Positions 44,226 to 52,183 of a DNA stretch of 64,000 nucleotides are shown one piece after another; the first letter of the stretch is position 1, and every line of letters begins with the position of its first letter. Source of the DNA: Paraburkholderia sp. D15 (GTDB lineage Bacteria; Pseudomonadota; Gammaproteobacteria; Burkholderiales; Burkholderiaceae). The stretch lies in NCBI RefSeq assembly GCF_029910215.1, contig NZ_CP110396.1, forward strand, positions 1,054,001 to 1,118,000. Direction: 5' to 3'. The position numbers and the translations under genes were made by a program. The notes beneath the pieces were generated by a model. The model saw only the letters and a program-made list of their open reading frames with translations. It was not told where the DNA came from and did not search any database.

Positions 44226-45686
44226 TCACGTCACCGGCTGCCCCAGCAAGTGTTCGAGATTGGTCATCAGCGTGCGGCGGTATTGCGCCTGCTCTTCGTA
44301 GGTTTGCGCGGCGGCCGCGATGTCCGCGTTGCAATGCGGGCAGGTGTGTTCATGCGCATGAACGTAGCCGTTGCAGTTGCGGCACAGTTCAAGCTTCGTC
44401 GGAAGCCGGCCCATATCCGGCGCGCGCTTGCCTTTGTTCTTCCACGTCAGTTCGATGGTCTGCCCCGATCTGACGATGCTCGACACGGGCGTGCCGTCGT
44501 CGATGCGTTCGGTCACCAGGTCGAAACGGCCCACCGCGAACGAAGCCGGCCCAGCCTCCTCGACCTTCGCGATCCGTTCGCGCAGCCCCTGCTTCTGCAA
44601 CTCGATCACGCGATAGTGGCAATACGGGTTGTTGCCCGGCTTGCCGAGCAGCGAATGCGAGGTCCACGTGCAGCCGCCGCGGCACACGTCCGCGTAATAG
44701 CAGGAGCGGCAAAAGCCCCACAGGTCGTCCACCGAACGCAGCCGGCCGAAGTGAATCGCTTCGCTGGTACGCCAGATTTCCTCGAGCGAAAGATCGCGCA
44801 CGTTGCCGCCCGCGAAGCCGACCGTCGCGAGCGACGGGCAGCCCTTCACCGTGCCGTCCGCCTCCAGCGCGATCACCTGTTGACCGGCGCTGCAGCCGGT
44901 CCAGTGCACGCGCTCGTCGCCGAACCCGCGCCACAGATGTTCGTACGGTCCGTAGTAGCCGATGTTGTTGCCCACGTTCATCAACAGACCGTGGTCGAGA
45001 CCGCGTTTGTAGAGATCCGCGAGCAGCGGCATCAATTCCTGCAACTGGTAAGGCTGCAGCAGCAGTTCGTCGTTGTCGGCGGCATTGCCCATCGCCACCG
45101 TCAACTGAATCTGCCAGTGCGTCGCGCCCAGTTCGATGATCGTGTCCATCAGCGCCGGCAGATCCGCCATGGTCTGCGCGCCGATCTGCGTGTTCACGCT
45201 GGTCGCGAGGCCCGCGGCTCGCGCGCGCTTGAGCGTGTCGACGGCGCGGCCGAACGCGCCGGGCACGTTGCGCACCTTGTCGTGCAGCGGCGCAAGTCCG
45301 TCGAGCGAAACGCCGACGCCGTTGAGCCCCGCCTCGACCGCCGCCGCGAGCCGCGCCGGATTCAGATTGCGGCCGCCGGTCTGGATCGCGCAGTACATGC
45401 CATGCGAGCGGATCGCCTTGATGAGCTGAATCCAGTCCTTGCGCAGATACGCTTCGCCGCCGATCAGCGAGACCTCGCGCGTGCCGAGCCGCGCGAGCGA
45501 ATCGATCACGTCGAGACATTCCTGCGTGTTCAATTCGTCGGGACGCCGGCGCCCTGCACGCGAGCCGCAATGCAGACACTTCAGATCGCAGGCCAGTGTG
45601 ATTTCCCACACCACATGAACGGGAACGAAGCGTGTGTAGTCGTCGTCGCGCAGAAAGCGCGCCGGTTGCTGACTGGTCTCGAGCAT
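44226..45686 (-). CDS. Radical SAM/SPASM protein with C-terminal zinc ribbon
   Basis: Radical SAM enzyme of 486 aa. The cluster motif CDLKCLHC supplies Cys33, Cys37 and Cys40; GGE is at 76-78. A SPASM-type set of cysteines follows at 265, 283, 326, 329, 335, 339 and 356, which in known peptide-modifying enzymes binds auxiliary iron-sulfur clusters. A C-terminal extension has two CxxC pairs (435/438 and 449/452) and resembles a zinc ribbon. The gene is last in an operon with three DUF1843 proteins, so it probably modifies them; this is inference. The start at 45686 has AGGGACG in front of it. Peptide maturases and heme d1-type SPASM enzymes are the nearest families. Confidence 0.85.
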   Translation of the reverse strand: MLETSQQPARFLRDDDYTRFVPVHVVWEITLACDLKCLHCGSRAGRRRPDELNTQECLDVIDSLARLGTREVSLIGGEAYLRKDWIQLIKAIRSHGMYCAIQTGGRNLNPARLAAAVEAGLNGVGVSLDGLAPLHDKVRNVPGAFGRAVDTLKRARAAGLATSVNTQIGAQTMADLPALMDTIIELGATHWQIQLTVAMGNAADNDELLLQPYQLQELMPLLADLYKRGLDHGLLMNVGNNIGYYGPYEHLWRGFGDERVHWTGCSAGQQVIALEADGTVKGCPSLATVGFAGGNVRDLSLEEIWRTSEAIHFGRLRSVDDLWGFCRSCYYADVCRGGCTWTSHSLLGKPGNNPYCHYRVIELQKQGLRERIAKVEEAGPASFAVGRFDLVTERIDDGTPVSSIVRSGQTIELTWKNKGKRAPDMGRLPTKLELCRNCNGYVHAHEHTCPHCNADIAAAAQTYEEQAQYRRTLMTNLEHLLGQPVT

Positions 45687-45833
45687 TGTGGCGTCCCTAT
45701 CTTGTGTGTGTTGCCCAGCGTGTGTGCCGTGCCTGTGCGGTATTGCTCGCGCGCGATCGGATGCGCTCCGCCCTTTGCCGCCGACACCGGCGACGCGCCT
45801 TGGCACCCCAACCACGGCACGTCGTCCGGTATC

Positions 45834-45862
45834 GGCATCGGGCGCGCTTTGGCGCCCGTGCC
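45834..45862 (-). promoter_or_regulatory. Intercistronic stem-loop before the radical SAM gene
   Basis: GGCA and GGGCGC on one side pair with GCGCCC and TGCC on the other, with small internal mismatches and a short loop. It lies right after the stop of the last DUF1843 gene in a 183-base gap. No T-run follows, so it may protect the upstream mRNA or reduce read-through into the enzyme gene. Confidence 0.45.
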
Positions 45863-45869
45863 GCGCCGA

Positions 45870-46454
45870 TCAGCTACGTCCTTCCAGACGCGCGATTTCC
45901 GCGTTCAGCTTCGCCAGTTCGTTCCTGATGTTGCCGGCATCGCCGAGATGCTGTTCGGCCTGCTGCGCAAGCGCCTTCATCTGCGTCAGATCGCCGGACG
46001 CCTTCGCCTGTTGCAGACCGACGCCATACAGCGGCGTGACCGGCTGATTCGGCTCGTGCGGCTGGATCGCGCCGACCAGCGTGACGAGCGCGTGCTCGAT
46101 GTCGTGCCAGCGGCCGTTCTCGAAGTACTTGTAGCTGGCTTGCCCGGACTGCCAGCCGCTCTTCAGCACGCCGTGAAACTGGAACGTTTCGGCGAGGCCG
46201 CTGGTCGGTCCCGACGGATTGCCCGACAGCGTGAGAACGATGTCCGCCTCGGCATTCGGGTTCAGCAGCAACTGCGTGTAATTGCCCCATACGTCCGCGT
46301 GAAATTCGAGCGGCGGGTAGGTCGATTGATAGATGCGGGCCACGCCGCTCACGCGTTTGGCCGGCGTATTGACAAGCAGCGACAGCGTGAGCACGGGTGC
46401 GCCGATCGCGGGCGTCGCGACGCGCAGATTAACCGGGAAAAGACCGACGGTCAT
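45870..46454 (-). CDS. DUF1842-DUF1843 protein, possible radical SAM substrate A
   Basis: Protein of 194 aa. Residues 1-130 are beta-rich (LTLSLLVNTPAKRVSG, FHADVWGNYTQLLLNP) and correspond to DUF1842; residues 138-194 are the DUF1843 unit: TPLYGVGLQQAKASGDLTQM near 140-159, then an Ala/Gln/Leu helix and the ending LAKLNAEIARLE. The same unit recurs in the two upstream proteins. No signal peptide is seen. CAGGAG precedes the ATG. The function of the family is not known to me; position next to the radical SAM gene suggests it is a modified protein or peptide precursor. Confidence 0.82.
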   Translation of the reverse strand: MTVGLFPVNLRVATPAIGAPVLTLSLLVNTPAKRVSGVARIYQSTYPPLEFHADVWGNYTQLLLNPNAEADIVLTLSGNPSGPTSGLAETFQFHGVLKSGWQSGQASYKYFENGRWHDIEHALVTLVGAIQPHEPNQPVTPLYGVGLQQAKASGDLTQMKALAQQAEQHLGDAGNIRNELAKLNAEIARLEGRS

Positions 46455-46503
46455 AGCGATAACTCCTGTGAACAAAGATAGCGAAGCGTGACGATCCAGC
46501 GCG

Positions 46504-47124
46504 TTAGCGAGCGGCTTCGAGCCGGGCGATTTCAGCCTTCAGATCGCTGAGGCCGGCCTGAATGCTTTCGCGGCTGTCGAGCTGCTGCTGCGCGAACGTC
46601 GCGAGCGTCTTCATGTGCGCGAGATCGCCGCTGGCGGCCGCGTGCTGGATGCTCACGCCATAGAGCGGCGTCGGGACGACGTGCGGACGGTTCGGAATCA
46701 CCGGACCCGGCTCGAGCGGCACGAATTCCGGATCGAGTCTCGCCGGCACGTTGCCGACTTCGTGCCACGAGCCGTTGTTCAGGTAGCTGTAGTTCGCCAC
46801 GCCTGCCTGCCAGTCGCTGTTCAGCACGAGATGCAGACGGAAGGTCGTGATGGAGTTCGATTCCGGGCCGCCGGTGTTGCCTTGCAACGCCACCAGGATG
46901 CGCGTTTCCGACGGCGGCATCAGCGCCAGGTACGTGAACGTGCCCCAGGTGTCGGCGTGAAAATCGAGCGGCGGGTTCACCGCCTGCGTGATCGTTGCGC
47001 CGCCGACGACGGTGCGCCGCGGCGTATCGACCAGCAGGCCGAGCGTGAGCGTCGGCGCGCCGGGCTGTCCAGTGCCGACGACATAACGGGCCGGGAACAG
47101 GCCAATACGGGGAATGGTAGCCAT
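46504..47124 (-). CDS. DUF1842-DUF1843 protein, possible radical SAM substrate B
   Basis: Protein of 206 aa and a clear paralogue of the next gene. The DUF1842 part (1-135) has LTLGLLVDTPRRTVVG and FHADTWGTFTYLALMP; a Pro-rich linker (PLEPGPVIPNRPHVVPT) leads to the DUF1843 unit with PLYGVSIQHAAASGDLAHMK near 153-172 and the ending LSDLKAEIARLE. AGGAAAACAGC precedes the start. The 48-base gaps on both sides indicate a single transcript. The divergence between paralogues is higher outside the YGV...GDL...MK core, so that core is under selection. Confidence 0.82.
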   Translation of the reverse strand: MATIPRIGLFPARYVVGTGQPGAPTLTLGLLVDTPRRTVVGGATITQAVNPPLDFHADTWGTFTYLALMPPSETRILVALQGNTGGPESNSITTFRLHLVLNSDWQAGVANYSYLNNGSWHEVGNVPARLDPEFVPLEPGPVIPNRPHVVPTPLYGVSIQHAAASGDLAHMKTLATFAQQQLDSRESIQAGLSDLKAEIARLEAAR

Positions 47125-47172
47125 GCTGTTTTCCTGATGATGGATGGGACGTCGATGAAGGGAGGCGACGAC

Positions 47173-47361
47173 TTACTGACGCTCGAGCCTGGCGATTTCC
47201 AGCTTGAGCACTTCGATCGCGGCGGCGAGATTGCCTTGCTGCTCCAGAAGCGATTCCGCCTTGGCGAGCAGGGCTTTCATCTGCGTCAGATCGCCTGTCG
47301 ACATCGCCTGATGGATCGCCACGCCGTACGGGGTGATGGGATGCTGCGCTGCTTGACTCAT
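47173..47361 (-). CDS. Stand-alone DUF1843 peptide, 62 aa, possible substrate C
   Basis: Small protein of 62 aa that is little more than the DUF1843 unit: TPYGVAIHQAMSTGDLTQMK at 10-29, a helix with AESLLEQQGNLAAAIE and the ending LKLEIARLERQ. GAGGAAGACC lies directly before the ATG. It is the first gene after the sigma-54 promoter. Its size, conserved core and linkage to a SPASM enzyme are those of a peptide precursor, but no leader/core boundary can be defined. Confidence 0.82.
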   Translation of the reverse strand: MSQAAQHPITPYGVAIHQAMSTGDLTQMKALLAKAESLLEQQGNLAAAIEVLKLEIARLERQ

Positions 47362-47460
47362 GGTCTTCCTCGCTGAACGAAGTAACGCGTTTGCAGAGAA
47401 AACAACTTTTTTATATTTGCGCCGGCTGAACCGGCGCGCCTCGGAACGCGGGGCAGACAA

Positions 47461-47476
47461 TGCAAGGCCTGTGCCA
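47461..47476 (-). promoter_or_regulatory. Sigma-54 promoter of the DUF1843/radical SAM operon
   Basis: On the minus strand TGGCACAGGCCTTGCA matches the -24/-12 consensus, with GG and GC separated by ten bases. Transcription would start near 47448, about 87 bases before the first start codon. Confidence 0.8.
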
Positions 47477-47546
47477 AACGCGGCGGAGATTGAGGAGGCG
47501 GTAAAACGGGGAGAAGATGGGGCGTCGAAGTGGACGGCGGCGTCCT

Positions 47547-47582
47547 TTCGAGTGGATTCGAGTGGACGAATTCATCCACTCG
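47547..47582. promoter_or_regulatory. Candidate upstream activating sites for the sigma-54 activator
   Basis: TTCGAGTGGA occurs twice in tandem (47547-47556, 47557-47566) and TCCACTCG at 47575-47582 is the inverse, so 47559-47582 is a 24-bp palindrome centred on GAATTC with one mismatched pair. A related AGTGGAC lies at 47529-47535. The sites are about 100-135 bases upstream of the predicted start, the normal distance for an enhancer. The 370-base gap 47362-47731 holds only these control elements and a terminator. Confidence 0.6.
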
Positions 47583-47642
47583 TCCTCGCGCGCGGCATGC
47601 GCGATGCGATGATGGACGCGCAAACGTTGGCGCGTCGGCAAG

Positions 47643-47679
47643 AAAAAATGCGGCGCGGAAAAACACTTCCCGCGCCGCA
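47643..47679 (-). terminator. Terminator of the activator/DUF917/racemase operon
   Basis: A perfect 10-bp stem (TGCGGCGCGG with CCGCGCCGCA) and an 11-base loop are followed on the minus strand by six T. It separates the racemase operon from the DUF1843 operon. Confidence 0.85.
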
Positions 47680-47731
47680 CTTTCCGCTTCGGTTTTTGCC
47701 TGGCGTCAGTCCATAGCCGCGACGCCGCGCG

Positions 47732-48457
47732 TCAGGAGCCGAGCACGTACTTGCTATACGTCAACCGGCTCGGACGAACGCGCATGCGCACCAGCCCCAC
47801 GAGGAAACTGAAGCCGGCGTGATTCGGATCGATCACCGGCACATACGCGCCCAGCTCCGCTTCGAGCATCGCGCCGACGCGGCTCGCCACATCGACGAAA
47901 CCGGTGCAGCCGAGCAGGATGGATTGCGCGCCGTCTTCCTTGATCGCCTTCATCGCCTGCTCGAAGGTTCTGGCGACCACCACGTCGGTGTTGCCGAGAT
48001 CGTCCACCGGGCAGTTGATCGAACGGATCGACGCGAAGTTGTCCTGCAGGCCATAACTCTGCGGATGGCCCCGCTGCATCGCCAGCGTGCTTTGCAGGAT
48101 CGTGATGATCGAGAAGCGCTGGCTGAGCAGCAACGCCGCGGCCGCCGATGTCGGAAAACCGCCGACGATCGGAATGTCGATCACTTCTCTGGCCGCTTCG
48201 ACGCCGGCCATGTCGAAGTCGGTCAGCCAGATGCCGTCGAAACCGTCTCTGGCGATTTCACTCGCGAGCTGAACGACCGGCATGCCGTTCTCGAGCCAGT
48301 TGGTGCGGTTCTCGATACACGGATGGCCGCTCGTGATGTTGCGGACCTCGACCTGAACGTCGGGCGGCACCACGGGGGCGACCGCCTGCAGGATGCGGTC
48401 GTTGAACTGGCTCGTCGCGACCGGCACGAGCACGCAGATACGAAGCGGTGCGCTCAA
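47732..48457 (-). CDS. Asp/Glu/hydantoin racemase-family protein
   Basis: Protein of 241 aa of the Asp/Glu racemase fold. The two parts expected of the fold are visible: LVPVATSQFNDRI at the N terminus and LLGCTGFVDVASRV in the second half with one catalytic Cys. The other usual Cys position is not obvious, so it may be a decarboxylase- or isomerase-like member. The best start is a TTG at 48457, five to six bases after AGGAGA, overlapping the stop of DUF917 by four bases (TTGA). Pairing with DUF917 is common in hydantoin-type amidohydrolase clusters. Confidence 0.75.
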   Translation of the reverse strand: MSAPLRICVLVPVATSQFNDRILQAVAPVVPPDVQVEVRNITSGHPCIENRTNWLENGMPVVQLASEIARDGFDGIWLTDFDMAGVEAAREVIDIPIVGGFPTSAAAALLLSQRFSIITILQSTLAMQRGHPQSYGLQDNFASIRSINCPVDDLGNTDVVVARTFEQAMKAIKEDGAQSILLGCTGFVDVASRVGAMLEAELGAYVPVIDPNHAGFSFLVGLVRMRVRPSRLTYSKYVLGS

Positions 48458-49692
48458 GACAGTTCTCCTCGCTGCGACGTCGAATGAAGTTTGCCCACGG
48501 GCACGTAGGGGCCGAGATAGCCGAGCTTCTGCAGCAGCACCTGGAAGCTGTCGAGAATCAGACCACCCGGTACGCGCAACGGCGCTTCGGCTTCCCAGCC
48601 GATCAGCGTGATCTTGCGTTTGCCGACGACGGGATTCGGCTTGCCGTCGGCCAGCACCAGGTCGCCATTGGTGAAGATCGACTGGCCTTCGCCTTCGACG
48701 AAATACGCGACGCTGTCCGGCGCCAGCACGATCGGTTGCGGACGCTGACTGTCCCACGCGAGCAGCGATTCGTTTTCGTAGATCACGGTGTACGTATGCG
48801 CGCCGGCCTTGATGCCGATCTGGCCCACGTCGAAACCGCCGCTGGTGTCCACCTTCGTCGACACGAGTTCGCCCGGCTCGGAAATCGCGCGCGCCGAAAT
48901 CCCGCAATGCTCGACGAGCCACGCGATCATCTGCGGCACGTTGCGGATGCGGCCCGCGCCGACCGCGCGGCCGAGCGTCAACGCACGCGTCAGCGTGCCG
49001 CGAATCGGCAACGCGGCGGCGAGTTGTTCGGGCTTCATCTGCCAGATCGCGAGGCCGCCGAACTGGCCGAACTCCGGATCGCCGACGATCGGCCGCATCA
49101 TCTGCTCGACGATCACCGACACGTCCTGCTGATGCATCGAACCACCGCCGTTGCTGCCGGCCCGCGGCGTCACGTTCAGCTCGACGTTCAAGCCACTCTG
49201 ACTGACGAGAAACGCCGGACGCGGATCGATCTCCTGCGCGGCGTACGTGAGCATCGGCAGCGACGGCACGGCGCGGCCGGCGCCGTCGGCGTCGATCACC
49301 GCGAGGCCCAGCTTCGCCGCCACCAGACACGCGACGCTGAAACCCAGCGCGCCGCTTTCCGGCGGCGCGATATAGGCCAGCTTGCGGCCCTGCGCGGCGA
49401 GCCGTTCCTGCACGCTACGCACGGCTTCCACCGGTCCGGTCGGATAGGTGGCCGAGTTGATCGCTTCCGGCGCGCCCAGGTAGGCAACCATCACGGCCTC
49501 GCCCTGTGCGTGCTCGCCCGACGCTTCCTCGACCGTCACGATGCTGACCGTGTCGCGCGGGTAGTAGTCGCCTTTGCGGAAATGCGCGGCCAGATGACGC
49601 GCGGATTCGATGGTGCCGCCGCCGCCGCTGCCGAAAAACGCACCCCCGAGCAGCAAGGGTTCCAGATCCTGGGGACCGAGTTCATAAGCCAT
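48454..49692 (-). CDS. DUF917-family protein
   Basis: Protein of 412 aa of the DUF917 family, found with hydantoinases and Asp/Glu racemases. The N terminus has DLEPLLLGGAFFGSGGGG, a hallmark glycine-rich segment; SNGGGSMHQQDVSVIVEQMM and VDTSGGFDVGQIGIKAGAHTYTVIYENE follow. AAAGGATTGG lies before the ATG. It overlaps the end of the activator gene by 11 bases, so the three genes are one operon. Its biochemical role is not established. Confidence 0.82.
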   Translation of the reverse strand: MAYELGPQDLEPLLLGGAFFGSGGGGTIESARHLAAHFRKGDYYPRDTVSIVTVEEASGEHAQGEAVMVAYLGAPEAINSATYPTGPVEAVRSVQERLAAQGRKLAYIAPPESGALGFSVACLVAAKLGLAVIDADGAGRAVPSLPMLTYAAQEIDPRPAFLVSQSGLNVELNVTPRAGSNGGGSMHQQDVSVIVEQMMRPIVGDPEFGQFGGLAIWQMKPEQLAAALPIRGTLTRALTLGRAVGAGRIRNVPQMIAWLVEHCGISARAISEPGELVSTKVDTSGGFDVGQIGIKAGAHTYTVIYENESLLAWDSQRPQPIVLAPDSVAYFVEGEGQSIFTNGDLVLADGKPNPVVGKRKITLIGWEAEAPLRVPGGLILDSFQVLLQKLGYLGPYVPVGKLHSTSQRGELS

Positions 49693-52138
49693 GTGCCAAT
49701 CCTTTTTGATGCGGTTGGAGGGAATCGCTGTCTGCATTGCTACCGTTGCTGCCGTTCATACCGTTGATGCCGTTGATGCCATTGCCGGCGTTGATGCCGC
49801 TTTGACCGTTGTGGCGCAGTTCGGCGAGCAGGCGGAACGCACGCATCGCATTGGGCGCCGGCCGCTCCGACGACTCCGCGCGCAGCGCGCGTTCGAGCAC
49901 GTCGATCGCGTCGGTGCGTCGTCCGCTCTGCTTCAGCAGATCCGCGAGATAGGTCGATGCGGCGATGCGCGCCGGCACCGACCCCAGCGCGCGGGCGGTC
50001 GAAATCGCGCTGCGCAGCCCCTGCTCGGCTCCGTTCAGATCGCCCAGCGCCCATTGCGCGCGCGCCCGGACAATCAGCAGTTCGCCGAGATACACGCGCT
50101 CCTGGCGCTCGATGGCCTCATCGAGCGCGCCGGCCAGCAGCGCCTCGCACGCGTCGGGGCGACCCGCGCGCAGCAGCAGTTCGCCGTGCTGCCACGTCTT
50201 GAATGAGTAGAACAGCGCCCCGCCGTTGTTCGCCATGTAGTTGTCGTAGCCGTCCAGCAAGGTCGTCTGGGCTTCGTCGAGCGCGCCGCGCGCGCTCAGG
50301 AAGCAGGCGCGAAACACCTTGCCCACGCCGCGATAGAACGTGAAGGCCGCCACCTTCGACACCGCGTCGAGTTCGGCGGCCAGCTCGCCAAGCCGGTCGA
50401 TGTCGTTGAACAGGAACGCGAGCCACGCCGCGCCCTGCAGGTCGAGCACATGGCCCAGCGCGTGGTCGTTGCCATCCGACGTGCGGGCGATCAGTGTTTC
50501 CATCGCACGGCGCGCGGTATCGACCGCGCCGATCTGATAACTCGCCAGACCCTCGAAGGTCAGCGCAAGACCGGCGAGATCGAGCCCTTGCACGCCGATG
50601 CGACGATCCTTGCGGCCGATCCCGCTCAGGCCGCCGCGCGTGAGACAGGCCAGCGCTTCCTCGCTGTCGCCCAGCCAGAACAGCGTGTTGACCATCGCGA
50701 CGTGCGCCTCGTCGAGCGTCGCCTGACGGCCGATGCCTTGCGCCTGTTGCAGCAGGTTCTGCGCGGTCGCGCGCGCTTCGGTGAGTTGCAACGTGGTGAG
50801 CTGCGTCGTCCAGACGCCGAAGCGCACCGACGCCAGTTCGTTTTCGTCGCACACGCCCTGGCCCGCGGCGAGCGCCGCCATGTAGCACGCGGTCGCTTCG
50901 GCGTGCAGCCAGCCGTAGACGCTGCGCAGACACACGCCGAGCATGCGGTACGCCTCGAACTGGAGATGGCGCGTGTCGTCCGGCCCGGTGCTCTTCAGCA
51001 ACAGGTCGAGACAGCGGCGCAGCAACGGGATCGCCTCCTGGAACTGCGATGCGCCGACCAGCACGTCCGCCTGCGCCAGACAATCGCGCGCCACGCGATG
51101 ACGTTCCTCACGCGCCTTCTGGCGGCGCTCGATCGTTTTGCGGCTCACCCCCAGCAGCACCGCCGCGGCGCTCTTGTTGTTATGCGTGCGTTCGAGCGCG
51201 CGATCGATCAGCAGGTTTTCGGCGGCGGCCAGTTTGTCGTCGCCGTCGAGTTGCAGCAGCATGTCCGCGAGACTCGCGCGCGATGTCTTGTCGACCGTAT
51301 CGGTTGCGAGAAACGGCGCCAGCATGTCGGCGTCGATCCGGGTGCGCTCGGCCAGCACGCTCAGTTGGCTGATGAGATTGCGCAACTGCCGGATATGACC
51401 CGGCCACGCCTGCTGACATAGACAGCGCAGCGCCGCCGGGGTGAATTCGATTGCGCGCGGCTGTTGCGCGGCGAAATGCTCGATCAGCAGAGGGATGTCG
51501 TCGGCACGCTGATCGAGGCCCGGCACCGTCAGCACGAAAACGGCGAGCCGGTAATAGAGGTCTTCGCGGAAGCGTCCTTCGCGCACGGCCGTGCGCAAAT
51601 CGCGGTGCGTCGCGGCCACCACGCGCCCCTCGAAACGCACGCTCGACGACGCGCCGATCGGTCTGAAGCTGCGGGTCTCCAGCGCGCGCAGGAGTTTCGG
51701 TTGCAACGCCAACGGCAATTCGCCGATTTCGTCGAGAAACAACGTGCCCTGTCCGACCTGGCGGAGCAATCCGTCGCGATGGTCGACCGCGCCGGTGAAC
51801 GCGCCTTTCGCATGACCGAACAATTCCGCTTCGACCAGGTGTTCTGGCATTGCCCCGCAATTGACGTCGACGAACGGCTCGTTGCGATTCAGCGCGAGCG
51901 CGTGGATGCGCCGCGCGACCAGCTCCTTGCCCGAACCGGTCGGTCCGGTCACCAGCAAGGCGTGATGCGTCGGCGCTACGCGGTCGATCATGCGCACCAG
52001 TTGCCTGAATGCGAGCGACGAGCCGATAAACGCCGCGTCGTCCGGAGCATGTGCCGACGCGCGCCGATGCGCTCCGCTCGACGAAGGTTGAGGATCGAAC
52101 TCCATCATATGACGCGCCCCCGGCACGGCCTCCATCAT
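49682..52138 (-). CDS. Sigma-54-dependent activator with C-terminal TPR-like sensor
   Basis: Enhancer-binding protein of 818 aa by this start. Only about 30 residues precede the AAA+ domain, which has Walker A TGPTGSGKE at 64-72, GAFTGA (the sigma-54 contact loop) at 112-117 and Walker B LFLDEIGE near 133-140. A Fis-type helix-turn-helix (KSAAAVLLGVSRKTIERR) is at 322-339, in the middle rather than at the end. About 450 helical TPR-like residues follow and may sense the signal. The tail is Asn/Gly-repetitive (GINGINGMNGSNGSN). Upstream TTG at 52183 and ATG at 52108 are alternative starts. The DUF1843 operon promoter is its obvious target. Confidence 0.85.
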   Translation of the reverse strand: MMEAVPGARHMMEFDPQPSSSGAHRRASAHAPDDAAFIGSSLAFRQLVRMIDRVAPTHHALLVTGPTGSGKELVARRIHALALNRNEPFVDVNCGAMPEHLVEAELFGHAKGAFTGAVDHRDGLLRQVGQGTLFLDEIGELPLALQPKLLRALETRSFRPIGASSSVRFEGRVVAATHRDLRTAVREGRFREDLYYRLAVFVLTVPGLDQRADDIPLLIEHFAAQQPRAIEFTPAALRCLCQQAWPGHIRQLRNLISQLSVLAERTRIDADMLAPFLATDTVDKTSRASLADMLLQLDGDDKLAAAENLLIDRALERTHNNKSAAAVLLGVSRKTIERRQKAREERHRVARDCLAQADVLVGASQFQEAIPLLRRCLDLLLKSTGPDDTRHLQFEAYRMLGVCLRSVYGWLHAEATACYMAALAAGQGVCDENELASVRFGVWTTQLTTLQLTEARATAQNLLQQAQGIGRQATLDEAHVAMVNTLFWLGDSEEALACLTRGGLSGIGRKDRRIGVQGLDLAGLALTFEGLASYQIGAVDTARRAMETLIARTSDGNDHALGHVLDLQGAAWLAFLFNDIDRLGELAAELDAVSKVAAFTFYRGVGKVFRACFLSARGALDEAQTTLLDGYDNYMANNGGALFYSFKTWQHGELLLRAGRPDACEALLAGALDEAIERQERVYLGELLIVRARAQWALGDLNGAEQGLRSAISTARALGSVPARIAASTYLADLLKQSGRRTDAIDVLERALRAESSERPAPNAMRAFRLLAELRHNGQSGINAGNGINGINGMNGSNGSNADSDSLQPHQKGLAHGL

Positions 52139-52183
52139 GATGAAAAACGGTAGGACTTCTCGAATCGCAGAACGAACGGACAA

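Noticed and set aside
44250..46481. A 743-codon plus-strand frame opposite the radical SAM and DUF1843 genes
   Set aside because: Antisense frame without recognisable domains; the minus strand has motif-bearing genes with good ribosome binding sites.
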